DNA of 64,000 bases, taken from Diadema setosum. Taxonomy: Eukaryota; Echinodermata; Echinoidea; Diadematoida; Diadematidae. The stretch spans positions 21,905,011 to 21,969,010 of the forward strand of contig CM067075.1 in NCBI GenBank assembly GCA_033980235.1. The letters are read 5' to 3'. Positions 28,901 to 43,304 of this stretch are shown here, one piece after another. Below the pieces are notes generated by a model. It was not told the DNA's origin and did not search any database. It worked only from the letters and a program-made list of their open reading frames with translations. A program made the position numbers and the translations under genes. Position 1 is the first letter of the stretch. Every line of letters begins with the position of its first letter.

Positions 28901-31900
28901 AACATCAATCAAGTCTTTACCTGTCACATAAACAGTGCTACAATATACATAACAATAATGAAGGTTTCTTTAAAACGTATTTCGAGATGAAACAAGATTT
29001 CAGTTAGAAGCGAGAAAGATAAATGGTCCCCCATAATATGTGACTTTGTGATACCCAATTCAATGTGCAAGAAGTACAAGTGTACTTGGTATTATGAATG
29101 AAGTTCAACAGTTTCATCAGTGGTACACTGTAGCTGCAATTATACACACACACACACATACAGTCAGACCATTAAGTTATGTTACTCCCGCACGCACTGC
29201 GCACGGGGCTGCTTCGTGCGGCTGCGTGCGGTTTCGCACGGGTGCGTGCGGCTCCGTGCCATTTCGTACGGCCTCGTGCGGGTGCGTGCGCTTCTGTACG
29301 CCCCCGTGCGACCCCGTGCGACCTCGTGCGCCTTCGTGCGGCTTCGTGCCAGTCAGTGCGCCTCCGTGCGGCTGCGTGCCACCGTCGAGTGCGGACCATC
29401 TGGCACGGTACCGTGCGAGATGTTGGCACGGTACCGTGCGTGGTGTTGGCACGCTACCGTGCGAGTCCGTGCGAATCCAGCATCCTGCTAGTCCCGATAC
29501 GGGACTCTTATCTTTTTTCTTTTTTTTTCACTCTCTCATACGCCCTCATTGGCGGTAGTGCGAAGTCTTCTCGATCGCGACAGTCCATGCATCGCGTGAG
29601 TCCACTAATTGCTGCCCCCGAAAAAAAGAAAAGAAAAATGATCTACACTTGGTCTCTCCTTATACTACACACCCTCAACGACGGTATTTCCGTGTGCAAT
29701 ATTGCTAATACTATACACACCATAATAGTACACACCATATACGAAAGCAGTCCAGGCAGTGGACTAGCATCCTGCGTGCGAATCCATTGGAGGCCGTGCG
29801 TGCATGCATTGTAAATAATAATATCCCCTTTGAAAGTGTGTGCTCATGACTATGTGTGCGCCTGCGTGTCCATGTCTGTGGATCCGTGCCCATGCCTGTG
29901 TGCCTGCAAGCGATCGCGAGAAGACGATACGATGTACACACTGTACAATGTTCAATGAAAGCCCTCATAAGTGTGTGCAACTGCGTATTACATGTAAACA
30001 CTCATGCCTGTCCAAAAATGGACGATTTTCTACATTGCAGAGATCACTGCCAATCTTTCTAAGAATTTGGAGTACCATCACCGTGTGTACATGTATCTCT
30101 CCTTGAAAAGAAATTGGAAAAATTGTGTGGTTGTATGTGTGTCTTTATCACTCGATAACTTGAACAGTGTAGAAATAATTATGGTAATAATGACAATTAA
30201 CAACAACAACAACAACAGAGAAAAGCTATTGTATTATTACATTAAGGGAACCATTTGTTGATGATGATGATGATGTTGATGATGACTCAAAAGGTAGTAA
30301 TAAATGTACATTGTAGATGTTCCATATTGTTACATTATCAGTATGGTGTATTAGTATTTTTACTATTTTTGCCTCCCGTTCCTTCCGCAATTCCCTGAGT
30401 GCCTTTAATGCCCCCAAACGAGATTCTTTTCGCCCGTCTACAGAGAGGCACACAGGTTGGTAATCCAGCTGTGTGAAGGCAGTCAAGCGGTTCATTGTGT
30501 CCCCCTTTCTACGGTCAACTACATGTGCCCGTGAACAATGGAAATATCGATCGGGTGCGAGGTATGAATAGAGCGTGCGCTGATGAGCTCTCAGAATCTT
30601 TTGTTCTACACAAAACCAGGTACCTAAGTGAGGTGACTGGGGTCAGCAAACCCGCATTTCTAACTGATCTCAGCCTTGATCATTTTATGTACATGTTCGT
30701 ACGAGTTTACAGCAGAACAAGCAAAAAACTAAATCAGGAAAAGGTACATAATACTGTAAAACCCCCTTTTTTTAAACAGCAGGAGAACAAATCCTGATAG
30801 AATAAACTCAGATCTTTTTATCAAACCCACTCTTCTGAGCATTCTAACACAAAGAAAAATGAATTTAGGCCACTGAAGCAGGTACCCTTGTCTTCATTTT
30901 GGGAACCTGGTAAACCAGGTTCCCGTATATCAGTTGCTCCCACGGGAACCTGGTAAACCAGGTTCCCGTAAGGAACGGGTTAAAAAAACACACACACACA
31001 AACACATTCTTTGTCCTTTCTGATATTCCCCCAAAGCCTTGAAATATATGAAGAGCTTACACATTGTCGTAAGCAGGAGATAAAAAAAAAACATCGTCGC
31101 TGCAGGATAGGTCAGTATATTAACAGTTTCCGTCTCGATTGTTTTGTAATCTTTGCAAAATACTGACAACTACTAGATTGCTAGAAGAGAGCGAAGTCAT
31201 ATGTGGATTTAAACGTTTCTTGTGATGGCTTATGCACCAACATGCCCCTTTGATAATGATCGATTAACCCGCGAGTATCGTAAAACAAACAAAGGAACAA
31301 ATACCTCGGGAAAATCCGATTTGTGACTGGTTCACCATAACATTCGCGCCTATCGCATGCATGTGTATTTGCGTAATATGATTGTCGGATGTTGACTGGA
31401 TATTGGTAAGCTGGCTTAGTGCATTGTGGGAATGTGGGTAACTTACCATATAAACATCCATCATGGCGGTTGCAACGATTTGCCGATCGATGCATTGAAT
31501 TGTGTACTGTATGTATGGTGTGGTTTTGTTTTCAGCCTAGTTTGGCACTTTCTGATGATGAAGCACAATCATGTCATATTTATACTTCTTTGTCATACAA
31601 CTTGTACCTCGCATCCGGTGTATCGGATTATTATTAACCATGCATTGTTCCATTGCGCTGACGGGGGAACTAATCCATGAAGAACAACCTCGGGAGATTG
31701 TTACGATAATCAAAACTGTTTTGGGCTATCGGCATCTGAAAAACATTATTCTAGCTCTGGACTTGACTCCGCCACTATTAAATTAATATAACGTAACCCT
31801 CACTAAAAGAACGCATTGTGCCACACATAAAAGGCGGATTACACCTCTGAAAGCCATCATCCGCGACCAGGCTTCTAGAAATGTTTTTGTATCGATACAG

Positions 31901-32120
31901 TACTGAGGTCATACTCCAGCCAAATGTTTTGATAAAATCATTAGTCTACCTGAAATGAGAATCAAGGAACGAACTGACCCCCCCCTTGTTTTTTGTGGGG
32001 TTTTTTTGTTGTTGTTGAGTGAACGCTCCCTACATCCCCTTACCCACAAGAAGGCTACGACCACATAGGAGCAAGTGCGCTGTTAGCTGTCGTGCTTGAA
32101 ACAAAACATGGGCATTATAC

Positions 32121-32171
<51 letters not shown>

Positions 32172-32200
32172 TATTTACATACATAGATTAATAAATATAA

Positions 32201-32253
<53 letters not shown>

Positions 32254-32281
32254 CATAGATTGATAAATATAAATATACTTT

Positions 32282-32321
<40 letters not shown>

Positions 32322-35253
32322 AATATATATAGATATTGATTGAATCGTTTCTTTACTCAAGAAAATGTTTTACATTGCACCACCGGTCTAGTTATCTCAA
32401 GGTTTCTTTGAAAATGCTGCAAGCATCAAAATATCAAACATCGTAATTTCTATATACAATTTCCCGTGAATGCTAAGCGTATGAGAGAAAGAGATAGAAA
32501 AGAACAAAAAGTTTCTCGCTTTATTGCAGCGTATGTCATTGTCGAAGTATAAATGCTATGATAATGTTGGTAACAACCACATGAGAACTTGCACATTCGA
32601 TTCCCAACAACCATTAAATCATTGGGGTCCGTAAAAAAGGTTACATAATACATACGAAGCACCTCATTATAATGTATTCGATGGACCGGTGCAGAAAAAA
32701 CTGGCTGTCTGTAATCGGCCTTTGGACATCTCTATTATGCTCATAATCCCCGATTTTTTCAGATGGCGGCTACGAGCGCGTCCAGGGATGTTTTTGTATG
32801 AACATTCTGATTATTCATGGAGGTACAATGTAACTTGTCCTGATACTCTGGCCACCTGGTCTATTCAAAGTATTCTTACGTAATACACGCCCGTAATTAT
32901 GTTAGGCTGTGTTTCACCATGATGAATATATAGGACCCCATAGTAGCAATATCGGCTCTTGCGTTGTATGAATGCTATACAGGGATCCTCCATTTGGTTC
33001 GTTGGCCAAGTAGATTCTTTTAACGATCTTATAAGCAGGCTGTCATTCATAAGTATGACAGAAGAAACAACAACTTCAAGCAACATCGAAGTTGAGTTTC
33101 GCGAACTAATCTTCCATTTGAGTTGGTTTCTCGGTTTTGTTTCAACAATTTTTATAATGTTTACAAAAGCCTGATGGGATGTTCAATATTCAAATAAATC
33201 ATTGCACCTTTCTCGCAGTCTTTGACAACTAATGATGACTAAACCTGTGAAATCCACCGTGACGATTTATCTATTTATTTATTTATTTTTTTTTGGTATA
33301 GAGACGTTTTCTTTTTGAATTTATCCATCATGACTGCCTCCATATTTCGACCGTATAAAATTATATGACTTAGGTTTCCATGGGATCAATAAAGGAGATC
33401 AACGAGCGCATTTTCGTAGGTTTCCTGTCGGGTTTAATGTTGCAAAGTTTATGTGCAATCACGATTCACTTACAACCCTATATATACCGCAATGTTGGGA
33501 TGAGATATTGTTCACTACACATCAAGTGAGATTAAATCTTACACAGTGATATGATATAATATGATAAAAGTCATCAGCAAACGGGATAGATTATTGTTTT
33601 GCCTATGTGTGTGTGTGTGTGTGCGTGTGTGTGTGTGTGAGAGAGAGAGAGACATGAGAAAGGGAGGAGAATATATGAAGGGTTTGTTTGCAAAAACCGA
33701 TAAGTCCATTTATGAAGATTTTGAAGTGCGATCTCTGTCATAAAGTTCAAAATAATACCTTTTAAATGATATATTGATCACTACATATAATGGTATATTT
33801 TTTAAGTTATGGTTAAAAGAAGGAAAAATTTTCTTATTATTCTCTTTACTTTTCTTGACCTTTAATCGCAAATTTCTTCATTTGACAAATATGGACTTAT
33901 CGGTTTTTGCAAACAAACTCTTTATATATTCACTTACAACTATATAATTTTATAAAACACATGTTCAAGTCAGTTGACGGAACATTGTATAAGCTCTTCC
34001 GGTCTGCGTATGAAACATCTGAGTCTATGCGATAAGAAGAAAGATTGAGAGATAGAGAGAGAAAAATAAAATAGGCTGGTCTTCTAAATTTTGTTCGATG
34101 AATGGTAATCTGAACACACTTTTGCAAACGAAATGAAATATTATACACGGCTAGGTTTGCCTATAATATGTGTTATGGTGATATCTTATTAGATTATACA
34201 TAACAATACGGGCAAAGTATCTTGGATAAGTGATCGCCACCATCGATGAGGATATTCAATCTAGACGACTAATGTGAAGATGATGAGAATGAAGAAGACA
34301 TAGTGGATAGCTGGAAAGGAAAGTAATGTGATGCAATAAGATAAAATGAAGGAGCACGAATCGAGGCAAATGTATTACTAAGGAAGAGAAAATGGCATAT
34401 TCGAGTGTTCAAAATGGTTTAACATTATGCGAAGATTTCATAGTCATTTTTTTCTGTGTTTGTGTGTGTGTACGTTTGTTTTCTAATTTTACAGTTATGT
34501 AATTCAAACTCGTCGACAAAATAAAAGAAAAAACAGATAGCGCCATGAATATGTTCATAATTCAATCTCAGTTTCCTCTCACTATATCCTATCACTTCAA
34601 AAAACGTATTCAAATTAGAATGTCCATGGACAATTCAAATTCGTCTCCATGTGAGAGAACGTCTTTTCAAACAGGGTCGCGGGTGACCATTCCCGAATTC
34701 GACGCAGAAGTTAATTCAATTTAGCAACAACAACAACAACAACAACAACAACAAAAAAAAAAAAGGCTGGCCATCGCGTATACTCCAGCAGCTGTAGAAG
34801 AAGCTGACATGATCATAGAAGTATGACAAGCACAAGTCACACAGGCTTGAAGGCCTAAAATTATTACATCACTTGAGAAAATAAGGAAAAGGCAATATTT
34901 TTGTTGAAATAAACAACATTTCTCCTGGCATTCTTCAATCTCTCATAACAGACGGCTAATTTTGCTGAATTGTTCTTCTCTTATGTCATGAGTGTAAATC
35001 AATATTTGTTTTATTGTTTATACAGTACCAGTCATCCCCCGATAAAAGACAAGAAAGAAATGAAGAACTAATCTCATTCAATAAGCATAATGTATAAAGG
35101 AAATGAGCATTTGCTGCAATCGTTTATGAATATGAAAATGCTGCAATGTGCATGAGTTCGCGAAGTCTAATGGAATTAAAAAAATAAATGTAGTCCTACC
35201 TAAATGCAGATATATGCTTATATATATATATATATATGTGTGTATGTTACATA

Positions 35254-35323
<70 letters not shown>

Positions 35324-36618
35324 TACACTGGCACGATAAGTGAATAAACCACTTCAATAGCAGCATGAAAACATTTGATTACATCGATACACATGAGATG
35401 AGACAAGAACACTTCATGCTTTTATTGCCCGAAATACCTTGCTCCTAAACAAAGTGTTCAATTGAAGCGATGGGTTATCGCAGGTCCATCTCTCGCAAAT
35501 TTGGAGCGCTTTCTATACGAAGGCAAATGCATTCTATGGACCGGTGCAGAAAAAAGAGACCGTCTGTAATGGGCCTTTGAACTTCTCTATTATGCTCATA
35601 ATCCCCGACTTTTCTACGAGCGCGTCCAGGAATGTCTTTGTATCAACATCCTGTCTATTCAATGAGGTACAATGTAACCTGATACTCTGGCCACCTGGTC
35701 TATTCAAAGTATTCTTGCGTAAAACATTCGCATATTATGTTAGGCTGTGTTTCACCATGATGAATATATAGGACCCCATAAAGGCAATAACCATCGGCTC
35801 TTGCGTTGCATGAATGTTATACAGAATATCCTCTATTTGGTTTGTTGGCCAAGTAGATTATTTGAACGATCTTTAAATGACATAATCAGACTGTCATTCA
35901 TAAGTATGAGAGAAAGGAAAAAAAAACTTCAAGCAGCATCGAAGTTGAGTTTCGCAAACCAATCTTTCATTTGAGTTTATTTCTCGGTTTTGTTTCAGCA
36001 ATTATCCCTTTCATAATGTTGACAAGAGCCTGATGGGATTTTCAATATTCAAATAAATCATTGCATCTTTCTTGCTTTCTTTGACAACTTATGATAACTA
36101 AATCTGAAAAATCCATGCTATTGCGGTACCTGCCATCCACACAGAAGTTTCTTCTTTTTTTTTTTTTGTATAAGAAGTTTGCTTTCTGGAATTATCCATT
36201 ATGTCTGCCTACATATATGACTTAAGGTTTCCATGGGATAAATAAAAGAGATCAACGAGCACATTTGTGATTCAACAGTAGGGGGTTAAATGCTGCCAAT
36301 TTTATGTACAATGTTATAATTGACTTAAACTCTACTGCCAAGAAGTATTTGTCATTACGAATCACACGAAATAAGATTTCACATAGTGACAAGACAGAAG
36401 TTATTTGTTATAATATAATTATGATGAAAACTCATCACTAACCGGAAAGACTATTGTTTTGTGGAATTTGTATATTTGATAGAACATTTTTGAGGTCTTC
36501 CGGTCTTCAGGCGAAATACTGGAATCTATGCGATGAGAAGAAAGATTGAAAGGGAGAGAAAGAGAGAGGGAGAAAAATAAGCTGGTCTTCTAAATGTTGT
36601 TTGATGAATGTATATATA

Positions 36619-36684
<66 letters not shown>

Positions 36685-39600
36685 CAGGCAAAGCATCATC
36701 AAAAAGTGATCTTCACTAATGATACTATTCAATCAAAGAATTGGATAACTGGAAAGAGAGGGAGAGAGATCAAAGAGGGTGAGGGAGAAATATGATGGTC
36801 TTCTAAATTCTTTTTGATGGATGGTAATCCGATCACACTTTAGCAATCGAAATGTAATGTTACATCCGGTCAGGTTTGTCTATCTATGTTATGGCAATAT
36901 CTTTTTAGATTGTATATACGGGCAAAATATCTGTATCTGTTGGTACCACCTGAGGTGGCAAAACCTTTTTGGTGTCAGTTTGTTTGTCGGGCAGAGATAT
37001 GCTTATCAAGCTATGATAGCATTTCCAAATGAGTAGCTTAGTCATAAAAAATGATTTTTTAAAACCAATTTGGTCTCGTTTTTATATCCCTATACTTCTG
37101 AATCGAAACTAACCGCTATACAAAGAAGAGCACTGTCTTCCTTATGTCCACAGGTGTTCTGCTGTAAACGCGATGCGCTTAGTCTTTATTCAAGGCAGCG
37201 AAGGGAATATCCAAAGGGTTATGATGTCCACAGCTGTCACGCGGTGCGCTTAGTCTTTATCTGGACCAATGTACCGTTATCATATCTAAAGTTCCTCATA
37301 AAAGGGATCATCTATACTATTTTTATGCTACCCTCTAAACAAATAAATCAATTTTAAACAAAAATCACTCTGTTTATTTACAATATTATTCATTATAATG
37401 TATTGTAGTGTACCGGTACATTGTTTTTGCATTATCCTTTTTTGTTGGATGAAAATAAAGCGACATCGGCGTGGTATTAGCGTTTTCACACTTGCGTTTT
37501 TGCCGGAAAATGATAAATAATTGCAAAATACGGTAAAATTCAAGAGGAATCTTTTTTTTTTTTTTTTTGGTTGTTGTTGTTTTCAGATAAAAGGATATAC
37601 ATGTGTACACTGTATCATAAGCTTTGGATATTCCCTTCGCCGTCTAGAATGAAGACTAAGCGCACCTCGTTTACAGCAGAATACCTGTGAACATACCATA
37701 GAGCTGCACTTTGCAGCTCTACGGAACATACAGAAAACAGCGCTTCTCTTTGTATAGCGGTTAGTTTCGATTCAGAAGTATAGGGATATAACAACGAGAC
37801 CAAATTGGTTAAAAATTCATTTATTATGACTAAGCTACTCATTTGGAAATGCTGTCATAGCTTGACAAGCATATCTATGTCCGACAAACAAAATGACACC
37901 AAAAAGGTTTTGCCACCTCAGGTGGTACCAATATCTGGCCTGGCCCATGGACTATTAGAATGCCAATCGAGAACTTACTTTCGTCTCTATATGAGAGAGT
38001 GGTTTTGGGTTTTTTTTTTTTTTTTTCAAACAGAGTCGAAGATGAGCATTTCCGAGTTCGTCAGAGAAGTTCACTCAATTTAGCAACAAAAGGATTGCCA
38101 CCTGGAAGATGAAGAAGTCGGCATGACCATGGAAGAATGGTGAACACGTGCCACACAGGCTTAAAGGCTTAACGGTGATTTAGTTGCCGCAAGTTTTTAA
38201 CTCACAAACAATAGGAAACAGTAGAAAGAAAGGCACGCAATGCGTATTACAACAAGCGTCTTTTAGCAAGGGCCTTGATCGCCTTTATTCTCCTCCCATG
38301 TTGTTGTCAATGGAAACTAAAGGAGATGCGTTTAGCAAGTACCAATACCTATAGTCCATGGGCCAAGAGCCGAAAAATGGGTTGTTAGTACCACTCGAGG
38401 TGGCAAAACCTTTTTGGTGTCATTTTGTTTGTCGGACATAGATACGCTTATCAAGCTATGATAGCATTTCCAAATGAGTAGCTTAGTCATAATAAATGAA
38501 TTTTTAACCAATTTGGTCTCGTTTTTAAATCCCTATACTTCTGAATCGAAACTAACGCTATACAAAGAAGAGCAATGCCTTCTGTATGTCCACAGGTGTT
38601 CTGTTGTAAACGCGGTGCGCTTAGTCTTTATTCAAGGCAGCAAAGAGAATATCCAAAGGGTTATGATGTCCACAGCAGTGTCACGCGGTGCGCTTAGTCT
38701 TTATAATGTACCGTCATCATATCTAAAGTTCCTAATAAAAGGGATTATCTATACTGTTTTTATACCACCCTCTCAACAAATACATCAGTTATAAACAAAA
38801 ATCACTCTGTTCATTTACAACATTATTAACTATAATGTATTGTAGTGTAACGGTACATTGTTTTTGCATAATCTTTCATTGCTGAATGGAAATAAATCGA
38901 CATTGGCATGGTATTAGCGTTTTCACCGTAGCGTTTTCAGCGGAAAATGATAAATAATTGAAAAATACGCTAAAATTCACGAGAAATTGCTTTGTTGTTG
39001 TTGTTGTTTTTAGATAAAGGGATATACACTGTATTATAAGCTTTGGATATTCCCTTCGCCGTCTTGAATATTAGACTAAGCGCCGTGGACATCATAACCC
39101 TTGGATATTCCCTTCGCTGCCTTGAATAAAGACTAAGCGCACCGCGTTTACAACAGAACACCTGTGAACATACAGAAGACAGCGCTCTTCTTTGTATAGC
39201 GGTTGGTCTCGATTCAGAAGTAGAGGGATATAACAACGAGACCAAATTGGTTTAAAATTCATTTACTATGACTAAGCTACTCATTTGGAAATGCTATCAT
39301 AGCTTGATAGGTATATCTATGCCCGACAAACAAAATGACACCAAAAAGGTATTGCCACCTCAGATGGTACCAATATCTGGCCTGGCCCATGGACTACTAG
39401 AGTGAATAGAACCTGAGAACCCATTGTAGGCGGGGATTCAAAAGACAGCATCAGTAGAGAAAGCTAATGAAGTTAATTAACGATAGTCGTCTTTTCAGAT
39501 CGTGTTCTTTGTGTGTACTAAAAACCCTCTAATAATGCACATGGTCGTAATGTTGCAGAGCATCAATGACTGCTTTCGTGCCTGCTCTGCTGCAGCTGTG

Positions 39601-41908
39601 TACAGCCGTAACATTCTGACTTCCCGCCATATTAGGCACATTTCCCTTACAGGCGTTGCGTCCACATTATTTATCGCTTTTATCGCGCTTGCCAAAGCTG
39701 CACATAATTTATACTATACGTATCAGAAGCAAATGTTGATGTATAGGCCTGAGAGCTTCATGTTGTTTTTTATAATTATGATTGTATCATATTGATTTAA
39801 AATTATATTACTTCTTATTCTCGGTCACTTTTGTGATACCATAGCATATAAAGAACCATTAACTTGTAGCTTAAACCTATCTTTATTTATTTATTTATTT
39901 TTTATTGTTTTTTATTTTTTTACAGAACACCACATTTACAGTTGTAATCTTTCTGCATTTGAGAAGTTGAGTATAGACCAATAATCATATTTACAATTAT
40001 ATTCGGAATTAATAATTGAAAGGCCGTCCTCGTTTCGTTTTGTATTCACAAATCTTAAACTGAAATAAGTGATTGCTTGATTACTTTCGGGTAAAGGAAC
40101 CACCGGATAAGGAACGCATTTATCTGTTTATTTTTTTTTCTTTACGAACCTAAGCTAATAGCGAACCATATAAATTTTGTGATCTATGAACCTTCAGAGT
40201 AATCAATAACCCCCCCCCCCCCCAACAAAAGGAAGCATATCATTGGCATACGTTGTCAATAGTGATAAAAGGCCAGTTTTTATTTCGTAGTGCGTCTCAG
40301 TACTCCTGTGTTTATTTTTAAGGATGTAGCTTCTCTTTATGATTGCGATTGATGTTCAACTATTTCTTTCCCGTAAGCTTGAAAAAGAAGAAGCTAAAAT
40401 GCAGGTGGAGAGACGAGTTTTCTTCCATAAGATACAATCATTAAGGCATACATTTATTCCCAAAAGTTGTGTGATTGCTTATGCGCTAAAGAATTTTGTC
40501 CATTACATGTATTAGGCACTAAACAAAACGGTTGAAATCTGCTGAAAATTAAACTTCGTTTTCTTTCTTCTTTTTTTTTTTGTGTGTGTAATTTCATTTC
40601 CATTTCAAGCGGGGATAGACAACTAGAAATAATTAGTTTGTCTATACTGGTGGGAGACATTAGTGTTCCAGTACATACTCCGCATTTAAACAGTTGTCAT
40701 ATTTTCGTAGTCATAATCAGATAATGGACACGTGATATATTGTAAAAATGAAAATACAAAACAACGAACAAATCATATTATGTACAAACATTATTAGCTT
40801 CAATGAATTATACTTACCTGAAATATTCTGCATAAAAAAAAAAAACACACGCGTGCCAATTAAACGATATCAAATTAAACAATATCATAGAATTAAACGA
40901 ACACACAGCGATATCATGCACGGCAGATCAAATCAAGTTCAGTTGGTGAGAAAGCTAATTGAAGTTATAAAGTTGACTTATTTACGTTTTCCTTTCTATT
41001 TATGAAAACAGAATTACATTGTATATCTATTGACGCGGATTGTCTCTGTTGCAAACTATTGCCAAAGATAGCATTGTTAATCTTCTGAGCAAATCCGAAT
41101 CCTTAAAGTACTGTAATTTTTGCTTGATAATGTAATAACCTATATAACTTTATAAAGGACTCGCAAATTTAAAGTTTCAAACCAAATACTAAAACATTAC
41201 ATTGTACATGGTCTATTTAAAAAAAAAAAAATCATTTGAATGCGTTGTGTTAGGATTTAATAGCATCAATCTGCCTTTTATTTTCCGTATGTAAAGCGCA
41301 CAAAAACGTAACCGACATTACCGAATGCAGTGGAATGCCTTGTACGGCGTGATATTATCATTAGAAGTATATCCCATTCATTTTCCTTTTCTTAGTTTGA
41401 AGCAGTAGTCAAACCATGTGTCATTTTCGAAGCGACATCGCTTGGGAATTAGAATGTATGAAGATGATCGTTACTCGTGTATTTCGCGCTATTATTATAG
41501 CATTTGCATTTTCCAACTGTTATTGACAGTATTTTGTTACTGTATGCTTACGATTACGAATGTCGGTTATGAATTCAAAAGAATAGTTCATCAATCGAAC
41601 TATAAAGGTAATAGTTGTGTTGAAAGTAGTTCGGTACAAGTTCAAAACGCAATCGAAGTCATCGTCACAGGGTGAACTAATAGCTCTAAATAATACTTGT
41701 TTAGGCCGTAAAGATTGCCGTATGCAATCTTTGTAGAAAGTTTTGACTGAGGCTATCTTTTGAGTATTTTGAGAAATTACCTGAAGATTTTTTTTTAATT
41801 ATGTATAGAATTAGTTTGATTTTGACTATGAGAATAAAAAGGCGCGGTTACCTCAATCATGTCGTAGTTCGATTAGGCATGATGGGTAAAGTGAATTCAT
41901 GACTTGCT

Positions 41909-41940
<32 letters not shown>

Positions 41941-43262
41941 GCCAAGCAAGAGGCAATAGGCTACTTGTACATAATGCCCACCGACAGACACAAGCACAGT
42001 ATATTACAGCTAGTAGACGCTTATAATTGACCATGTCAGTTACGCTGGGGTCGCTCATAACACACAAAGGGCATCCATGGAACACGTCAATTTCTATATG
42101 TGGGACAGTACAATATTTTCGCGATTTCGTGCCGAGTAAAGGAATGATATCTTTATGATTTCAGCTGGCGCGCGCTGCTGACCCATCTAATCATCACGTT
42201 ACACCTTAGGTATAATCTTATAGCTGGATAATAATTTTCCTTTTACATGGTATGCGTTCGTTAGTGCCCTACAATGAAAAAGAAGACTCTTAGGGGAATT
42301 TTAGACGAGTATGTGAACCCACTCCGGGACATCGGTAATGAATTAGCCATGCACGAAGTCGATGACCTTTCATTTCGCTCTTGGAAAATGTAAACAATAT
42401 TGCATTCAGGTTTTAGCCTTAACCTGTCCAAAAAACAAAACAAAAAAATCATGTGAAAACGTAATTCAGTGATCATGATCTGCGGGGTCAACTCGATGTC
42501 ACCCGTGCGAGAACTTGGATTTTCTAGACGAGGTTTTTCGGCTTGCCGACTGACTGGCAATGCGCAAGCAAGGGTTTGAAGCTCCTTGGCGCAAGTAACA
42601 AGCCTTGTATTGTCGGGAATCGTCTCATTTCACGCTTGCGCTGAAACTGTCGGCCGGGGAATGGCGCATGGACTCGCACGCGGTATACACCTGATACACA
42701 CGTACCGTGTAAGCACTGCGGGAACCAGGGAGGTGAGATGGGATCATGCGGGAACCAAGCACTGGCGGCACGGGGCCGTGCGAAATCGCACCCCAAAGCT
42801 GCACGGGTCCGTGCGCCCGACCCGCACGGGCCCGTGCGCCAGACCCGCACGGGTCCGTGCGACAGCGTGCGAGGGAGTATGGATCCGCACGCAGGCGTGC
42901 GGATCTGCACGGGGGCGTGCAGATCCGCACGGAGGTGCACGACTAGGCACGGGCGCGTACAGGGGCGCACGGAGCCATACGCTCCCGTGCGAGATCGCAC
43001 GAACCTGCACGCAGCCGCACGAAGCAGCCCCGTGCGCAGTGCGTGCGGGAGTAACATAACATAATGGTCTGACTGTATAAACATCGTATGTTGAGTAGTG
43101 CGATAAAGGGCAATCCCATTAGAACGAACACACTAAATACTGAAATTTTGTCATAACAAAGTAAAAATTCAGGTCTCAAAAAAAATTGAGTTGTTGTTGT
43201 TGTTGTTGGACATTGTTGTTGTTGTTGTTGGATATTGTTGTTGTTGTTGTTGCTGCTGCTGC

Positions 43263-43293
<31 letters not shown>

Positions 43294-43304
43294 GCTGCTG
43301 CTGC

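Larger units (their letters stand above)
32670..34860. repeat. Local duplication, copy 1
   Basis: The block starting GGACCGGTGCAGAAAAAA (32683) recurs in direct orientation at 35540. Shared landmarks in order are TATTATGCTCATAATCCCCG, TGATACTCTGGCCACCTGGT, TTCATAAGTATGA, [14 protein letters not shown] filler, CTATGCGATAAGAAGAAAGA, the TGGTCTTCTAAATTTTGTT region, TTCAAACAGGGTCG, and CACACAGGCTTGAAGGC at the end (34838). Divergence looks like roughly 10-20 percent with indels. Non-coding; it may be an old transposon present twice. Confidence 0.75.
35535..38175. repeat. Local duplication, copy 2, rearranged and interrupted
   Basis: A diverged direct copy of 32670-34860. Compared with copy 1 it has a TA run at 36610-36681, a repeated TGGTCTTCTAAAT segment (36585 and 36800), loss of roughly 400 bp that matches 34215-34620, and a 1 kb fold-back element (36940-37931) at the break. 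Homology resumes at about 37968 (TCGTCTCTATATGAGAGAG) and runs to CACACAGGCTTAAAGGC near 38169. Confidence 0.7.

Noticed and set aside
29179..29814. 211-codon and other long open frames over the GC-rich array, on both strands
   Set aside because: The 10-bp CGTGCG repeat lacks stop codons in all frames. The translations are Arg/Cys/Ala-rich repeats of the same few residues, with no domain.
42524..43084. 186-codon minus-strand and 157-codon plus-strand frames
   Set aside because: Same repeat artefact as copy 1; both strands are open at once.
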